Positions 15,739-26,082 of a DNA stretch of 64,000 nucleotides are shown piece after piece. Both the position numbers and the translations under genes were made by a program. Position 1 is the stretch's first letter, and each line of letters starts with the position of its first letter. The notes under the pieces are model-generated. The model did not search any database, had not been told where the DNA came from, and worked only from the letters and a program-made list of their open reading frames with translations. Source of the stretch: Conchiformibius steedae (lineage in GTDB: Bacteria > Pseudomonadota > Gammaproteobacteria > Burkholderiales > Neisseriaceae); NCBI RefSeq assembly GCF_014054725.1, contig NZ_CP059562.1, forward strand, positions 1-64,000. Direction: 5' to 3'.

Positions 15739-18700
15739 TGGCAAAAGCAAGCAAAATTCATTTTAATCAACATTTGATTTTAAACCGTTGGTTGTTGTCT
15801 TTATTTCACAAAACATCGCTGCTTGAATTAAAAGCAGTATTGGAAAGGGTGGAGCAGGAAAATGCCTTTATTGCCAATGACGGACACAGTTATTTTTATC
15901 ACCGTTTGAGCAATGTACTATTTTTTAATCATGAAAATCTGCTTTCTACACAAGATTTAGCGGCTTACGATTTGCGTTTGGTGCAGTATTGGCAAAAAAT
16001 TACCGTTAAACGTAATCAGGAAGACGGATATGAATTGCGTCCCAAATATTTTCAGTATTTGTCTTTACTGTTTACGGAAATTTATTTGGATTGGTATTTC
16101 AACCGTAAATCGCAATTGCAAACGGTACTCAATGCCCAGTTAGCCCAATACGTTAAAGACATGGGTGAGCATGCGCAAAATTTTGAAGATTACCGTTTAA
16201 ATGATTTGAATAAAATCGCGTTTTGGAATGCCACAGGTTCGGGTAAAACGTTGTTGATGCACGTTAATATTTTGCAGTATCTGCATTATTTTAAAGCAGG
16301 TAAATCGGCAAAACCCGATAAAGTGATTGTTCTCACGCCAAACGAGGGTTTGAGCCGTCAGCATAAAGAAGAGCTTGAACGGTCAGGATTTTCTGCCAGT
16401 TTTTTTGATAAGAATATCACAGCACAGACAACATTTAATTTTAGTATTGATGAGGTAGGTATTGGTTTAGGTATTGAAATTATTGATGTCAATAAGCTTT
16501 CTGATAAATCGGGCGATAAAACCGTATCGGTAGAAGCATTTGACGGCAATAATTTGGTACTCGTTGACGAAGGACATCGCGGTACATCAGGTGAACAATG
16601 GTTGTTACGTCGTGAGGCTTTGGTTAAAGGTGGTTTTGCTTTTGAATATTCGGCAACTTTGGGTCAAGCAGTGGCAAATGGCAAAACCATTGCCAAACAA
16701 ATAGAAGAAAAACAAAAAGCCAAAGCCAAATTATTGTTTAACAAAGGTTCGCTGAAAGGTTTATCGGAAGACGATTTAGCTAAATTAACGCTTGATGAGC
16801 TGGAAATGGCAAAAGTTCGCACCACGGCGGTGCTGGAAACCTATGCCAAATCGGTGTTGTTTGATTATTCCTACAAGCATTTTTATAACGATGGCTACGG
16901 TAAAGAAAGCCTGATTTTAAATATTCAAAAACAAGGTTTTGACAAACATTTGCCCTTGTATTTTGTGGCGGGATTGTTGTCGTTTTATCAACAACTTTAT
17001 TTGTTTGAACAGCACAAATCGGCATTGGCAGATTGGAATATTGAAAAGCCATTGATGGTGTTTGTGGGACACCGTGTTAAAGAAAGCAATAAAGAAACAG
17101 AAGAACAAAAGGTAGAAAAATCTGATGTTTTGACTGTAATAAGACAGCTGGCATTTTTTGTGAACGAGCCACAAACGGTGCAAAAATGGCTTAAAGATTT
17201 ATTGCAGGACAATGCTCAATTATTGAACGATAAAAATCAGCATATTTTTAAAGGTCGGTTTGTGCCGTTGCTCTCTTTTAAGGAGAATGTGCATGGCTTG
17301 TATCAAGATATGTTGCTTAAAATTTTCGGTGCAAGTCATACCAGCCGTTTGCGTTTGACATATTTGAAAAAAAGCGATGGCGAATTGGCGTTGTCGTTGG
17401 GTGAACATGGCACAAAATTTGGCGTGATTAATATTGGCGATGCGTCTGGTCTGCTTAAAACAGCACAAGAAGAAAAATTTGCTAAGGAATTTGACGCAGT
17501 AAGTGATGAGTTTAATGGTGGTTTATTTGCTCAAATCAATAAGCATCAATCGCCTGTGAATATCTTGGTTGGTTCGCGTAAATTTACTGAAGGCTGGTCA
17601 AGCTGGCGCGTTTCTACCATGGGTTTACTCAATATGGGTAGAGGGGAAGGCAGTCAAATTATTCAGCTTTTTGGGCGTGGTGTGCGTTTGAAAGGTAAAG
17701 ATGGGTCGCTGAAACGCTCTGTGCCTAATATACGTCCTGAAGATATGTTTTTGGAAAAATTGGAAACACTGAATATTTTTGGTATTAATGCCGATTATAT
17801 GGAAGTATTCCGCCAATATCTTGCTGATGAAGACATTGCAAGCAGTGATGAAATGCTGACTTTGGATTTTCCAGTACAAAAGCGTTTACCAGCAGTAAAG
17901 TTGAAAACTTTACGACTAAAAGAAGAAGTGAAAGGCAATCGCCAACAGTCATTTAAACGGGTGGAGAAAGAAATTTATCTATTTGAAATTCCTGAAAAAT
18001 GGAAAGGTAAGATTAAAGATATTGAAATTAGCCTAGACCGTTATGCTAAAGTACAAAGCATTACCAGTAAAGGCAATGCCATTGCTTTATCAAAAAACGA
18101 GCAGCGTTATGAAGCCAAGCTGAATACAGCATTGTTTAATTTTTTTGATTGGGACAAAATTTATTTGACCATTAGTCAATTTAAGCATCAGCAAACTTGG
18201 TATAACTTACGACTAGATAAAGATAAATTACGTCAATTTGCTGAAAAAAACGATTGGTATCATTTATACATACCTAAATCTGCTTTGGCAGTAGACAGTT
18301 TTGCTCAAATTGTGTTGCAACAAGAGATTTTGACGGATTTATTGTTGGAATATGTCCGTGCTTTTTATCAGCGACTAAAATCGGTTTATGAAAGGCGGTT
18401 TTACGAAGTAGTAGAAGTGGATGAAGACAACGGCTCTATGTTGGACAAATACCAATTTAGTTTGTCTGATAATGATGAGGGCAGAATTATTAAACAACAT
18501 TTGGAAATGTTGGCAAACAGTTCAGGCAGCCTGAAAAACGGCATTAAAGAAATATATGGTGGAGATAACGGCCTACAAATGCTCTGTTTGAACGGTCATT
18601 TGTACGCGCCTATTTTTGCATGTTTGAAACGAGCCGATTTGCCGTTTAGCATTCAGCCACTTGCCATTGCTGATGAAAGCGAATGGCTTTTTGTTAGAGA

Positions 18701-19139
18701 TTTAATTGATGCCGAAAAAAGGGGCAAATTGAGCGAATGGACACACGGCAAAGACTTGTATTTACTGCGTAATGCGTCTAATAAAGCCAAAGGCTTGGGT
18801 TTTGCTTTGGCAGGTAATTTTTATCCCGACTTTTTGCTGTGGCTAGTGGATAATCAAACAGGCAAACAATGGCTGTCTTTGATTGATCCTAAAGGCATTC
18901 GCAATATGGATTTAGGTCATGCCAAATTTAATTTACATAAGGAATTACAAATATTGGCAGGTGAGTTAAACATCACTACCCCGATTTTGTCTGCTTTCAT
19001 TTTGTCCATTACCAAGCAAGCCGATTTAATCAATGCAGGGCATATTAGTACACAAGAATTTACCGATAACCATATTTTGTTTATGGATAATAATCAGGTG
19101 TATTTAAAACAAATGTTTAATATGATACTGGAAGGATAA
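15738..19139 (+). CDS. Superfamily 2 helicase with C-terminal PD-D-x-K nuclease (Res-like)
   Basis: 1133-residue ATP-dependent restriction-type protein. Walker A is NATGSGKT (K170), motif II is DEGH (277-280), and a motif VI-like QLFGRGVRLKG sits in the second helicase domain. Near the C-terminus P1030-D1031 and D1050-P-K1052 form a PD-(D/E)-x-K nuclease motif, as in type III Res subunits. Tight coupling to the methyltransferase upstream and the SNF2 helicase three bases downstream marks a single operon. The expected role is cleavage of unmodified invading DNA. Confidence 0.83.
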   Translation: MAKASKIHFNQHLILNRWLLSLFHKTSLLELKAVLERVEQENAFIANDGHSYFYHRLSNVLFFNHENLLSTQDLAAYDLRLVQYWQKITVKRNQEDGYELRPKYFQYLSLLFTEIYLDWYFNRKSQLQTVLNAQLAQYVKDMGEHAQNFEDYRLNDLNKIAFWNATGSGKTLLMHVNILQYLHYFKAGKSAKPDKVIVLTPNEGLSRQHKEELERSGFSASFFDKNITAQTTFNFSIDEVGIGLGIEIIDVNKLSDKSGDKTVSVEAFDGNNLVLVDEGHRGTSGEQWLLRREALVKGGFAFEYSATLGQAVANGKTIAKQIEEKQKAKAKLLFNKGSLKGLSEDDLAKLTLDELEMAKVRTTAVLETYAKSVLFDYSYKHFYNDGYGKESLILNIQKQGFDKHLPLYFVAGLLSFYQQLYLFEQHKSALADWNIEKPLMVFVGHRVKESNKETEEQKVEKSDVLTVIRQLAFFVNEPQTVQKWLKDLLQDNAQLLNDKNQHIFKGRFVPLLSFKENVHGLYQDMLLKIFGASHTSRLRLTYLKKSDGELALSLGEHGTKFGVINIGDASGLLKTAQEEKFAKEFDAVSDEFNGGLFAQINKHQSPVNILVGSRKFTEGWSSWRVSTMGLLNMGRGEGSQIIQLFGRGVRLKGKDGSLKRSVPNIRPEDMFLEKLETLNIFGINADYMEVFRQYLADEDIASSDEMLTLDFPVQKRLPAVKLKTLRLKEEVKGNRQQSFKRVEKEIYLFEIPEKWKGKIKDIEISLDRYAKVQSITSKGNAIALSKNEQRYEAKLNTALFNFFDWDKIYLTISQFKHQQTWYNLRLDKDKLRQFAEKNDWYHLYIPKSALAVDSFAQIVLQQEILTDLLLEYVRAFYQRLKSVYERRFYEVVEVDEDNGSMLDKYQFSLSDNDEGRIIKQHLEMLANSSGSLKNGIKEIYGGDNGLQMLCLNGHLYAPIFACLKRADLPFSIQPLAIADESEWLFVRDLIDAEKRGKLSEWTHGKDLYLLRNASNKAKGLGFALAGNFYPDFLLWLVDNQTGKQWLSLIDPKGIRNMDLGHAKFNLHKELQILAGELNITTPILSAFILSITKQADLINAGHISTQEFTDNHILFMDNNQVYLKQMFNMILEG

Positions 19140-19141
19140 GC

Positions 19142-21988
19142 ATGTTGTTTACCGCGCACCAAGCCAAATATTTTGCTCACGAAATCTTGTGTCGTTCCAA
19201 TCAAGGTGTGGAGAGGATTTCTCAAGGCTTGTTCAATGCCAAAGTAGATTTAAATCCCCATCAGATTGATGCGGCGTTGTTTGTATTGAAAAATCCGCTT
19301 GGACGCGGCGTATTGCTTGCCGATGAAGTGGGTTTGGGCAAAACGGTGGAGGCCGGCTTGGTATTGTGTCAGCTTTGGGCAGAGCGTAAACGCCGTTTGC
19401 TGGTGGTTTGCCCTGCGGTATTGCGTAAACAATGGGCAAATGAGCTGACTGAAAAATTTGCCCTGTCATGCATTGTGTTAGATAAAACGATTTTAAAACA
19501 GTGTTATCAAGGAAGTTTACTTCACTTTTTACGCGACAATGTAGGTAAGCAGGCTATTATTATTTCTTACCACTATGCCACCAAATTGGCAGATCTTTTA
19601 GCAGGTGAATTGTGGGATTGCGTGGTGATTGATGAGGCACATAAGCTGCGTAATGCCCATCGTGCCAGCAACAAAATGGGACAAGCATTACGCACTGCGT
19701 TTCACGGACGTAAAAAATTATTACTGACTGCTACGCCATTACAAAACAGTTTGATGGAATTGTATGGTTTATCTACTTTATTGGATGAACATTTGTTTGG
19801 TGATGAAAAAATTTTTCGTCGTGAATTTATTTACGAAAACAATATAGGGGAATTAAAAGAGCGCTTACGCAGCGTTGTTAAACGCACGTTACGTCAAGAT
19901 GTGTTGGAATATATCCGTTACACCAAACGCCATACCATCACGCAAAATTTCTACCCTACCGATGAAGAACAAGCTTTGTATCAAGCGGTATCAGATTTTA
20001 TTGCTAAAGAACACAATTTGGCTTTACCTAAAAGCCAGCGTCATTTGATTGGCTTAATTTTGCGTAAATTATTGGCATCCAGCCCTTATGCGGTTGCTGA
20101 TACTTTGGAGATTATCTTAAAACGCTTGTATGCTCTAAAAGAACAACAAGTGATGCAAGATGATTTGTTTGCACAATTGAGCGAACACGAAACTGATTTA
20201 GCTGATGATTTAGACGAAGATTGGGAAAATAACAGCCATGACGGCGTGCAGCCTGAAACACAAGTGCCAAATTTAAACCAAGAAATTCGTCAAATTGAAG
20301 GTTTTATTGAGCAAACCCGCCAATTAAAAAGCGACAGCAAAGCCACAGCCCTATTAACTGCTTTGCAAACGGGTTTTTCTAAAATGGCTGCATATGGTGC
20401 GCCACAAAAAGCGATTATTTTTACTGAAAGTGTGCGGACACAAGCCTATTTGTATGATTTTTTAATGGCTCATGGCTATGCTGGTAAAGTGGTCTGTTTT
20501 TCAGGCAGTAATTATCATGCAGATGCAAAGCAGATTTATCAGTTATGGCTCGCAGATGAATCGAATGCCGAGTACATCACCGGTTCGCCACAAGTGGACA
20601 TGCGTACGGCTTTGATTGATTACTTCAAACACCATGCCCAAATCATGATTGCCACCGAGGCAGCTGCTGAAGGTGTGAACTTGCAATTTTGTTCATTACT
20701 GATTAACTATGATTTGCCGTGGAATCCACAGCGTGTTGAACAACGGATTGGGCGTTGTCACCGTTACGGACAACAATTTGATGTAGTTGTGATTAACTTT
20801 TTGAATCAAAGAAATGAGGCTGACCAACGTGTTTTAGAATTGTTGAGCGAAAAATTCAAGTTGTTTGACGGGGTATTCGGTGCATCTGACGAAATTTTGG
20901 GGCGAATTGAAAGTGGTTTGGATTTTGAAAAACGCATTGCCCATATTTATGACCGTTGCCGTAGCCCTGAGTCCATCAAGCAAGCCTTTGATGATTTGCA
21001 AAAAGAAATGGAAACGCAAATCCAAGAAGCCATGCAAACTGCTAATTCGGCTTTACTTGACCATTTTGACGAAGATGTACACGAGCGTTTAAAGCTCCAG
21101 CTTTCTCAAAGTCAGCAATTGTTGGATAAGACCAGCCGTTATTTTTGGCAAGCGAGCCAATTTGCCTTACAAGATTATGCGCATTTTAATGAGGCACAAA
21201 AATCATTTTACCTGAACCGATCACCTATTTCATCCGCTAAAACAGGGCAATATCAATTGCAGAAAAAAGAAAAACAAACAGGGCAGGATTACCGTCTTAA
21301 CCATCCTTTGGGTGAATGGTGCTTGGATTATTGTAAGCAGGTGAATACTGAAGTTGCTCATTTGCAATTTGATTACAGTCATCACCCGACTAAATTATCG
21401 GTATTGGCACAATATTTTGGGCAATCGGGTTGGTTATGGGTTGATAAGTTAGGATTTTATGGAAAAAACCAAACTCAAGAACAGCTTGTATTTACCGCAA
21501 GAACCGATGCGGAAGAGCGGCTGGATGAGGATTTTTGTCGTAAATTATTGGGCATATCAGCACAAATATTGCCACATAGTATTCATTTACCTGATGATTT
21601 GTCTGCAAATGCTATGCGAGCTATTAGTGGTATGACCGCTAAACACGCTGAAACGCAAACAGTTTTAATCAAGCAAGAAAGCGACCGTTTGGATAAATGG
21701 GCAGATGATAAAATCAAAGCCGCACAAGAAGCAATTGTTGAAGTCAATGATAGAATCAAGCAAGTAAAACGAGAGAAAAATCAAGCAAGTAATTTGGAAC
21801 TGTTTGCTGTTTTAGAAAAACAATTGCAAGATTTAGAGAAAAAACGAAAACGATTGCGTCATAGTATTTTTGATGTGGAGGACGAAATCAACGAGAAACG
21901 AGATGAATTATTCAATAATATCCTAGAACAGTTGGAACAGCAAAGTCAAACAGAACATTTGTTTGCAGTACGTTGGGAGATTAAGTAA
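19142..21988 (+). CDS. SNF2-family helicase/translocase of the methylase-nuclease operon
   Basis: 948-residue ATPase. Visible are ADEVGLGKTVEAG (Walker A), VIDEAHKLRN (DEAH box), LLTATPLQN (motif III), then ATEAAAEGVNLQ and RIGRCHRYGQQ (motifs V and VI), the RapA/SNF2 pattern. The last 150 or so residues are charged and predicted to be coiled coil. No nuclease motif was seen. An ordinary type III system has only Mod and Res, so this third subunit is unusual; it may load on or remodel DNA for the Res-like protein. Confidence 0.83.
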   Translation: MLFTAHQAKYFAHEILCRSNQGVERISQGLFNAKVDLNPHQIDAALFVLKNPLGRGVLLADEVGLGKTVEAGLVLCQLWAERKRRLLVVCPAVLRKQWANELTEKFALSCIVLDKTILKQCYQGSLLHFLRDNVGKQAIIISYHYATKLADLLAGELWDCVVIDEAHKLRNAHRASNKMGQALRTAFHGRKKLLLTATPLQNSLMELYGLSTLLDEHLFGDEKIFRREFIYENNIGELKERLRSVVKRTLRQDVLEYIRYTKRHTITQNFYPTDEEQALYQAVSDFIAKEHNLALPKSQRHLIGLILRKLLASSPYAVADTLEIILKRLYALKEQQVMQDDLFAQLSEHETDLADDLDEDWENNSHDGVQPETQVPNLNQEIRQIEGFIEQTRQLKSDSKATALLTALQTGFSKMAAYGAPQKAIIFTESVRTQAYLYDFLMAHGYAGKVVCFSGSNYHADAKQIYQLWLADESNAEYITGSPQVDMRTALIDYFKHHAQIMIATEAAAEGVNLQFCSLLINYDLPWNPQRVEQRIGRCHRYGQQFDVVVINFLNQRNEADQRVLELLSEKFKLFDGVFGASDEILGRIESGLDFEKRIAHIYDRCRSPESIKQAFDDLQKEMETQIQEAMQTANSALLDHFDEDVHERLKLQLSQSQQLLDKTSRYFWQASQFALQDYAHFNEAQKSFYLNRSPISSAKTGQYQLQKKEKQTGQDYRLNHPLGEWCLDYCKQVNTEVAHLQFDYSHHPTKLSVLAQYFGQSGWLWVDKLGFYGKNQTQEQLVFTARTDAEERLDEDFCRKLLGISAQILPHSIHLPDDLSANAMRAISGMTAKHAETQTVLIKQESDRLDKWADDKIKAAQEAIVEVNDRIKQVKREKNQASNLELFAVLEKQLQDLEKKRKRLRHSIFDVEDEINEKRDELFNNILEQLEQQSQTEHLFAVRWEIK

Positions 21989-21995
21989 TATATTA

Positions 21996-22852
21996 TTAAT
22001 TAAAATAAGAATAAGACACTAATGTTTCTATAAAACAATCAAAATCAGATAGCACCCTGCGCACATACCGTTTGATATTCGCCCAAGTCTTTTCTATCGG
22101 GTTAAGTTCGGGTGAATAAGGGGCAAGCGGTAAGATAATATGACCTGACGGCTTTACTATTTCTTGCAACACCTTCATGCGGTGAAAGCGGGCATTATCC
22201 AGAATAATGACGGACTTTCGATCCAAAGCAGGCAACAGACACTGCTCAAACCATGCTTCAAATAAGGCGTAAGTCATCGGGGCAATCAGCTTATTACCGA
22301 TTTGTGCGGCAACAAGGGAAATGCGCCGATACCCTTTCCCGCTGATTTTTGATTTTAGAACCTGTCCTTTCGGACAGCGTCCGTACGGGCGCGACAGGCA
22401 GGTGTCAAATCCGGTTTCATCCAAATAAACCGTTTGGTAATCCGAACGGCGGGTCAGTTGTGCCAACTGTTGCAGATAATGCCTTACTTTGTTTGGGTCT
22501 TGCTCTTGGTATGTTGCGGTCTTTTTTTTCGGGTAATACCCAACCTTCTGAGTGCGTACAACACCGCGCTTGCCGTACAGTCAAACTCACGGGCAATTTC
22601 ATACAGGTAGGCATCGGGATATTGTTCAACATATCGAGCTAATTTGGACATATCCAGTTTGGCGGCATTTTGACCGGTTACCCGATGCTTCAAACTGCCT
22701 GTTTGTTCTTTCAAACGTATCCAACGGTACAGGGTATGTCTGGAAATACCGTGAGCACTTGCCACTTGGCTGATATTGTTACAGTGCCCGTAGTAGTCTA
22801 ATGCTTTTTCCCTTAAATCTGTTGAGTATGCCATTTTGAAATCCCAGTACAT
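21996..22852 (-). mobile_element. IS630-family insertion sequence, transposase in two frames
   Basis: The first frame (22484-22852) encodes the helix-turn-helix part (FDCTASAVLYALRRLGITRKK). The second (21996-22466) encodes the DDE part, with YLDETGFD, IILDNARFH and PELNPIEKTW supplying the acidic triad. The frames are joined at a run of eight A residues followed by G (22522-22529 on the complement), a typical -1 frameshift site. The true translation start may be the ATG at 22834. AT-rich, weakly similar sequence near 22005 and 22885 may be the terminal repeats. It ends within about 10 bases of the SNF2 stop. Confidence 0.8.
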
Positions 22853-22875
22853 TAGATTAATGTGCCTTTTTGTTT

Positions 22876-23493
22876 TTATTCTACAATAAAAACCACTCTT
22901 CGGTAAATATCTGCCACCGAAAGCGTTAAATCAATGCTTTCAAGGTAAATATCCCCGCCTTGATAAATTTGTCCCTTCCACTGGGCTTTTTTGCGATAAA
23001 CCAAAATAAATTTAGCACTTTGCTCAACAACAACGTACTCTTGAAGACTGGGAATCTTTTGGTAATCCTCTAGTTTGATTGACAGGTCAATGTTTTTAGT
23101 GGATTCTGAAAGCACTTCAACAATCAATCTAGGTTGGTTATCATCGGAATCACAATCCACCACAATATCGGGATAGTAAAAATTGTATTCCACCTTTATT
23201 TTCTAATCACTTGCAAAAACAAAGCAGCCACTGTTTCTTAAGTGTGGGCGCATTAAAGCAAAGATATTGCCTGTGATTAGGTTGTGATTTCGGGAAGCAC
23301 CTGCCATGGCAACGATTTCCCCGTCAATCAGTTCAAACTTTTCTTCGGGATGCTCTTCGCAATAAGCCAAGTATTCTGCTTCTGTTACCCACGGTTGAGC
23401 GGTTTGGTGAGTATTCGCATAAAAATCCCCCACCGTGCGCGTCCATTTTCCCCCACCATACGCATCGGTAAGTCTGCCACCTGTTCGCACCAT
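22876..23493 (-). pseudogene. Uma2-family (DUF820) endonuclease-like gene with an in-frame stop
   Basis: The two halves read in one frame on either side of a TAG at 23203-23205. The intact paralogue at 40818-41384 has tryptophan (TGG) at the equivalent position, so one G-to-A change explains the break. The N-half has EAEYLAYCEEHPEEKFELIDGE-like sequence and the C-half has YYPDIVVD and RLIVEVLSEST, the acidic PD-D-x-E/K-like signature of Uma2 proteins. The extreme N-terminus here is not shared with the paralogue and may be read-through from the upstream segment. Confidence 0.75.
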
Positions 23494-23621
23494 AACGCCA
23501 CCACTACAACCGTTCGCATACCTGCCCCCAATTTGCCTGAAAGCGCATGATGTCCCACCATCATCGACAGACCTGTCAAATTACCCGCCGACCGTTTAAG
23601 AAATTTGGGACAGTTACCCAT
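23420..23621 (-). repeat. Segment duplicated upstream of both Uma2 genes, with a small ORF
   Basis: About 140 bases (23420-23565, complement) align by eye with 40349-40510: both share a CATGCGCTTT core, then an AAATTGG core and a TGCGAAC core at the same spacing. Here the segment lies in a 78-codon ORF (start 23621) preceded by AAGGAGG; in the other copy the same frame hits two stops. I do not recognise the product. It may be the remains of a small gene that travelled with Uma2. Confidence 0.4.
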
Positions 23622-23696
23622 CAATGCTGCCTCCTTGTTAAAGACAATCTGAACTGTAACGGATAAAGTAACCGGAAAGGCTGACAAAATAAAACG

Positions 23697-23722
23697 GCTG
23701 TCCGGTAAAAACACCGGACAGC
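23697..23722 (-). terminator. Hairpin behind istB
   Basis: GCTGTCCGGT and ACCGGACAGC form a 10-bp stem. On the minus strand it is followed by a T-rich stretch, so it probably terminates the IS21-type operon. Confidence 0.6.
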
Positions 23723-23744
23723 TGTTTCTCCTGTCGTAAACCGA

Positions 23745-24488
23745 TTATCCTGCTTCCGTCCGTAACGGCTGCATCTTACGCATTGACGCCCCCTGCAAAT
23801 TGATACGGTGCGTATTGCTGAACAGCCTGTCCATCATAGAATCGGCACGCCCTTTATTATCAAACATATCATGCCAATGATTCATCGGCAGCAAAGACGT
23901 GATAATCGTAGAATGGCTGTTATGCCGTTCGTCAATCAACTCAAACAACAGTTTCTGTTCTTCAGGTTTGTAGGCCTCCAATGCCCAGTCATCTAAAATC
24001 AGTAAAGGAAACCGTCCCAAGGCATTAAAGGCTTTACCCAAATTGCCGGCTATCTGTGCCATAACTAGTTCCTCCAATAACAGGCTCACTTTCTTAAACA
24101 CAGTCGGAATACCCTGCATACACGCTTCATGCCCCAAGGCACAAGCCAGCCATGTTTTACCTACCCCGGAAGGACCTGTAAAGCAGATATTCTGATGTGC
24201 TTTGAGCCATTCCAAACCGGTCAGGTTGGCGAACACCGTTGCGTCCACCCCACGGCTGGTATGATAATCAATCTGATGAATATCCGCTTTTACCTTAAAG
24301 TGTGCCTGTTTCAACAAACGCTGTATCCGCCGGTTGGCTTGGTGATGGCGTTCCGCCAGCAGTATGGATAAAAAACGGCTGTCAAATGATGCTTCACGGC
24401 TTTCCACACTCATTGTTTGGCGTTGGTATTCTTCTGCCATACCTCGTAATTTCAGCAAGGTACAGATATGGTAAATTTCTTCATTCAT
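23745..24488 (-). CDS. istB: IS21-family transposition helper ATPase
   Basis: AAA+ ATPase that delivers target DNA to the IstA transposase. Walker A is FTGPSGVGKTWLA and Walker B is LLILDDWA, followed by the family's GRADSMMDRL arginine region. The start at 24488 lies in an ATGAATGA overlap with the istA stop, the arrangement expected in IS21 elements. The frame is open throughout, so the element may still be functional. Confidence 0.88.
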   Translation of the reverse strand: MNEEIYHICTLLKLRGMAEEYQRQTMSVESREASFDSRFLSILLAERHHQANRRIQRLLKQAHFKVKADIHQIDYHTSRGVDATVFANLTGLEWLKAHQNICFTGPSGVGKTWLACALGHEACMQGIPTVFKKVSLLLEELVMAQIAGNLGKAFNALGRFPLLILDDWALEAYKPEEQKLLFELIDERHNSHSTIITSLLPMNHWHDMFDNKGRADSMMDRLFSNTHRINLQGASMRKMQPLRTEAG

Positions 24489-26082
24489 TTGTTGCTGCTT
24501 CCTTTGGGTCTGTATCATCACTTTGTCGGCGGTAATAGTCTGCACCGCGTAAATTATCGTGCCGGTTCAATACTTCCGGTGCGGCAGTTTGGACGTGCTG
24601 TAAAGAACTCAAGCGTCCTGTCGGCAGCTTTTTCTGCACACCCAGCCATAGCTGCTTCAGTTTACGGGAATCAAATACCTGTTTTTCCAATGCCAGGCTG
24701 CACAAGTATTCCACTTCCGCAGCAGGACGCATGCCGACCATTTTCTTAAATCCCTTAAAAAAACGGTAGTGTAAACTGCGGTTGGCGTAACGTTCAAAGA
24801 AGGCTGTAAAATATTTCCCCGTCTGTGCCCCGTAATTGGCTGCCCATTGCAGTACGGTATCCGCATTGATTGCCGCAACAGCCCGATGGGTGGGAGCCAA
24901 ATGGTCAGGGTGCGTAACGACCGCACCGGCAACCCCTTTCAAATGCGCCGCCACCAACTTCTGTTCATGATATAAGCTGACCGAATCCTGCTTCAGACAA
25001 AACTCCACTTGTTTGGATTTTAAATGAAAAGGCACGCTGTAATATGTGCCGTCAATCAATACATGGTAATCCAAACCCGCGTATGCCTGTCCCCAAAACG
25101 GATTGGCATAGGCTTGTGCGGGTAACGGTTTTAAACATTGCCACTCGGTCTCCATAAAACGACTGTAACGGCTGCCCTGCTGTTTTTGGAACGGCTTTCG
25201 GTTTAACTGTTCCAATAGCGGAACAATCGCACGGTTCAATTCGTTCAAGCTGAAAAATTGCTGCTTACGTAACCTGAATAAAATCCAACGCTGTACCAGT
25301 AACACACCGGCTTCGGCTTTAGCCTTATCTTTCGGTTTGCGTACCCGGGCAGGAAAAGGCTCTACACCATAATGTTCACACAACTTGCTGTAATTCTGAT
25401 TGATTTGCGCAAAATATTTATCTGCTTTGATAACCGCCGCCTTTAAATTGTCCGGTACGACAAACTGCGGGACACCTTTAAAAAATTCAAACATACGGAT
25501 ATGCGAAGCGTTCCAGTCCTGACTACTTTGCGAAGCGGTGGCTTCACAAAAGGTATAGCCGGAATAACCCAATACCCCGACAAAGATTTGTGCCTGTGTT
25601 ATTTCGCCTGTTTTTTGATTGATAATCGGAACGGTACTGCCTGCATAATCCACAAACACACATTCGCCAGGCGTATGATGGTGGCGCATACTGATTTGCA
25701 AAGATTTCTTATAGCAACTGTAGCGTTTGGCGAATTGGGAATAACTGATAATGGTTTCGTCCGGACCGAGCTGCCGTACCCATTCTTCATATACTTGTCT
25801 GATGGTGGCATTTTTGCATTTTTGCAGAGTGTCATGCACTTCATCAAAATCAATTTTTAACCGCGCCGGTGCGGTCGCCGCTGGCTTTTGTGCAAATACT
25901 GCCGCCCAATCTTCTTCGCGTTTCGGCGGATAGGGTAAGCCGCTTTCCTGATACAGTTGATAATATTTCCGCACCATGTCGCGGGAAACACCGTAACGGT
26001 GTGCCGTTTCACGTTGAGAAAGATTCAGCACATACAAAGCGTTCAGCACTGCCTGTATGGTCTTTAATGAGATTTTCTTCAT
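24481..26082 (-). CDS. istA: IS21-family transposase
   Basis: 533-residue transposase. An N-terminal helix-turn-helix (LSQRETAHRYGVSRDMVRKY) is followed by an integrase-type DDE core (ECVFVDYAGSTVPI contributing the first aspartate, FVVPDNLKAAV the second). It sits directly upstream of, and overlaps, the helper gene. No frameshift was seen. Confidence 0.88.
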   Translation of the reverse strand: MKKISLKTIQAVLNALYVLNLSQRETAHRYGVSRDMVRKYYQLYQESGLPYPPKREEDWAAVFAQKPAATAPARLKIDFDEVHDTLQKCKNATIRQVYEEWVRQLGPDETIISYSQFAKRYSCYKKSLQISMRHHHTPGECVFVDYAGSTVPIINQKTGEITQAQIFVGVLGYSGYTFCEATASQSSQDWNASHIRMFEFFKGVPQFVVPDNLKAAVIKADKYFAQINQNYSKLCEHYGVEPFPARVRKPKDKAKAEAGVLLVQRWILFRLRKQQFFSLNELNRAIVPLLEQLNRKPFQKQQGSRYSRFMETEWQCLKPLPAQAYANPFWGQAYAGLDYHVLIDGTYYSVPFHLKSKQVEFCLKQDSVSLYHEQKLVAAHLKGVAGAVVTHPDHLAPTHRAVAAINADTVLQWAANYGAQTGKYFTAFFERYANRSLHYRFFKGFKKMVGMRPAAEVEYLCSLALEKQVFDSRKLKQLWLGVQKKLPTGRLSSLQHVQTAAPEVLNRHDNLRGADYYRRQSDDTDPKEAATNE

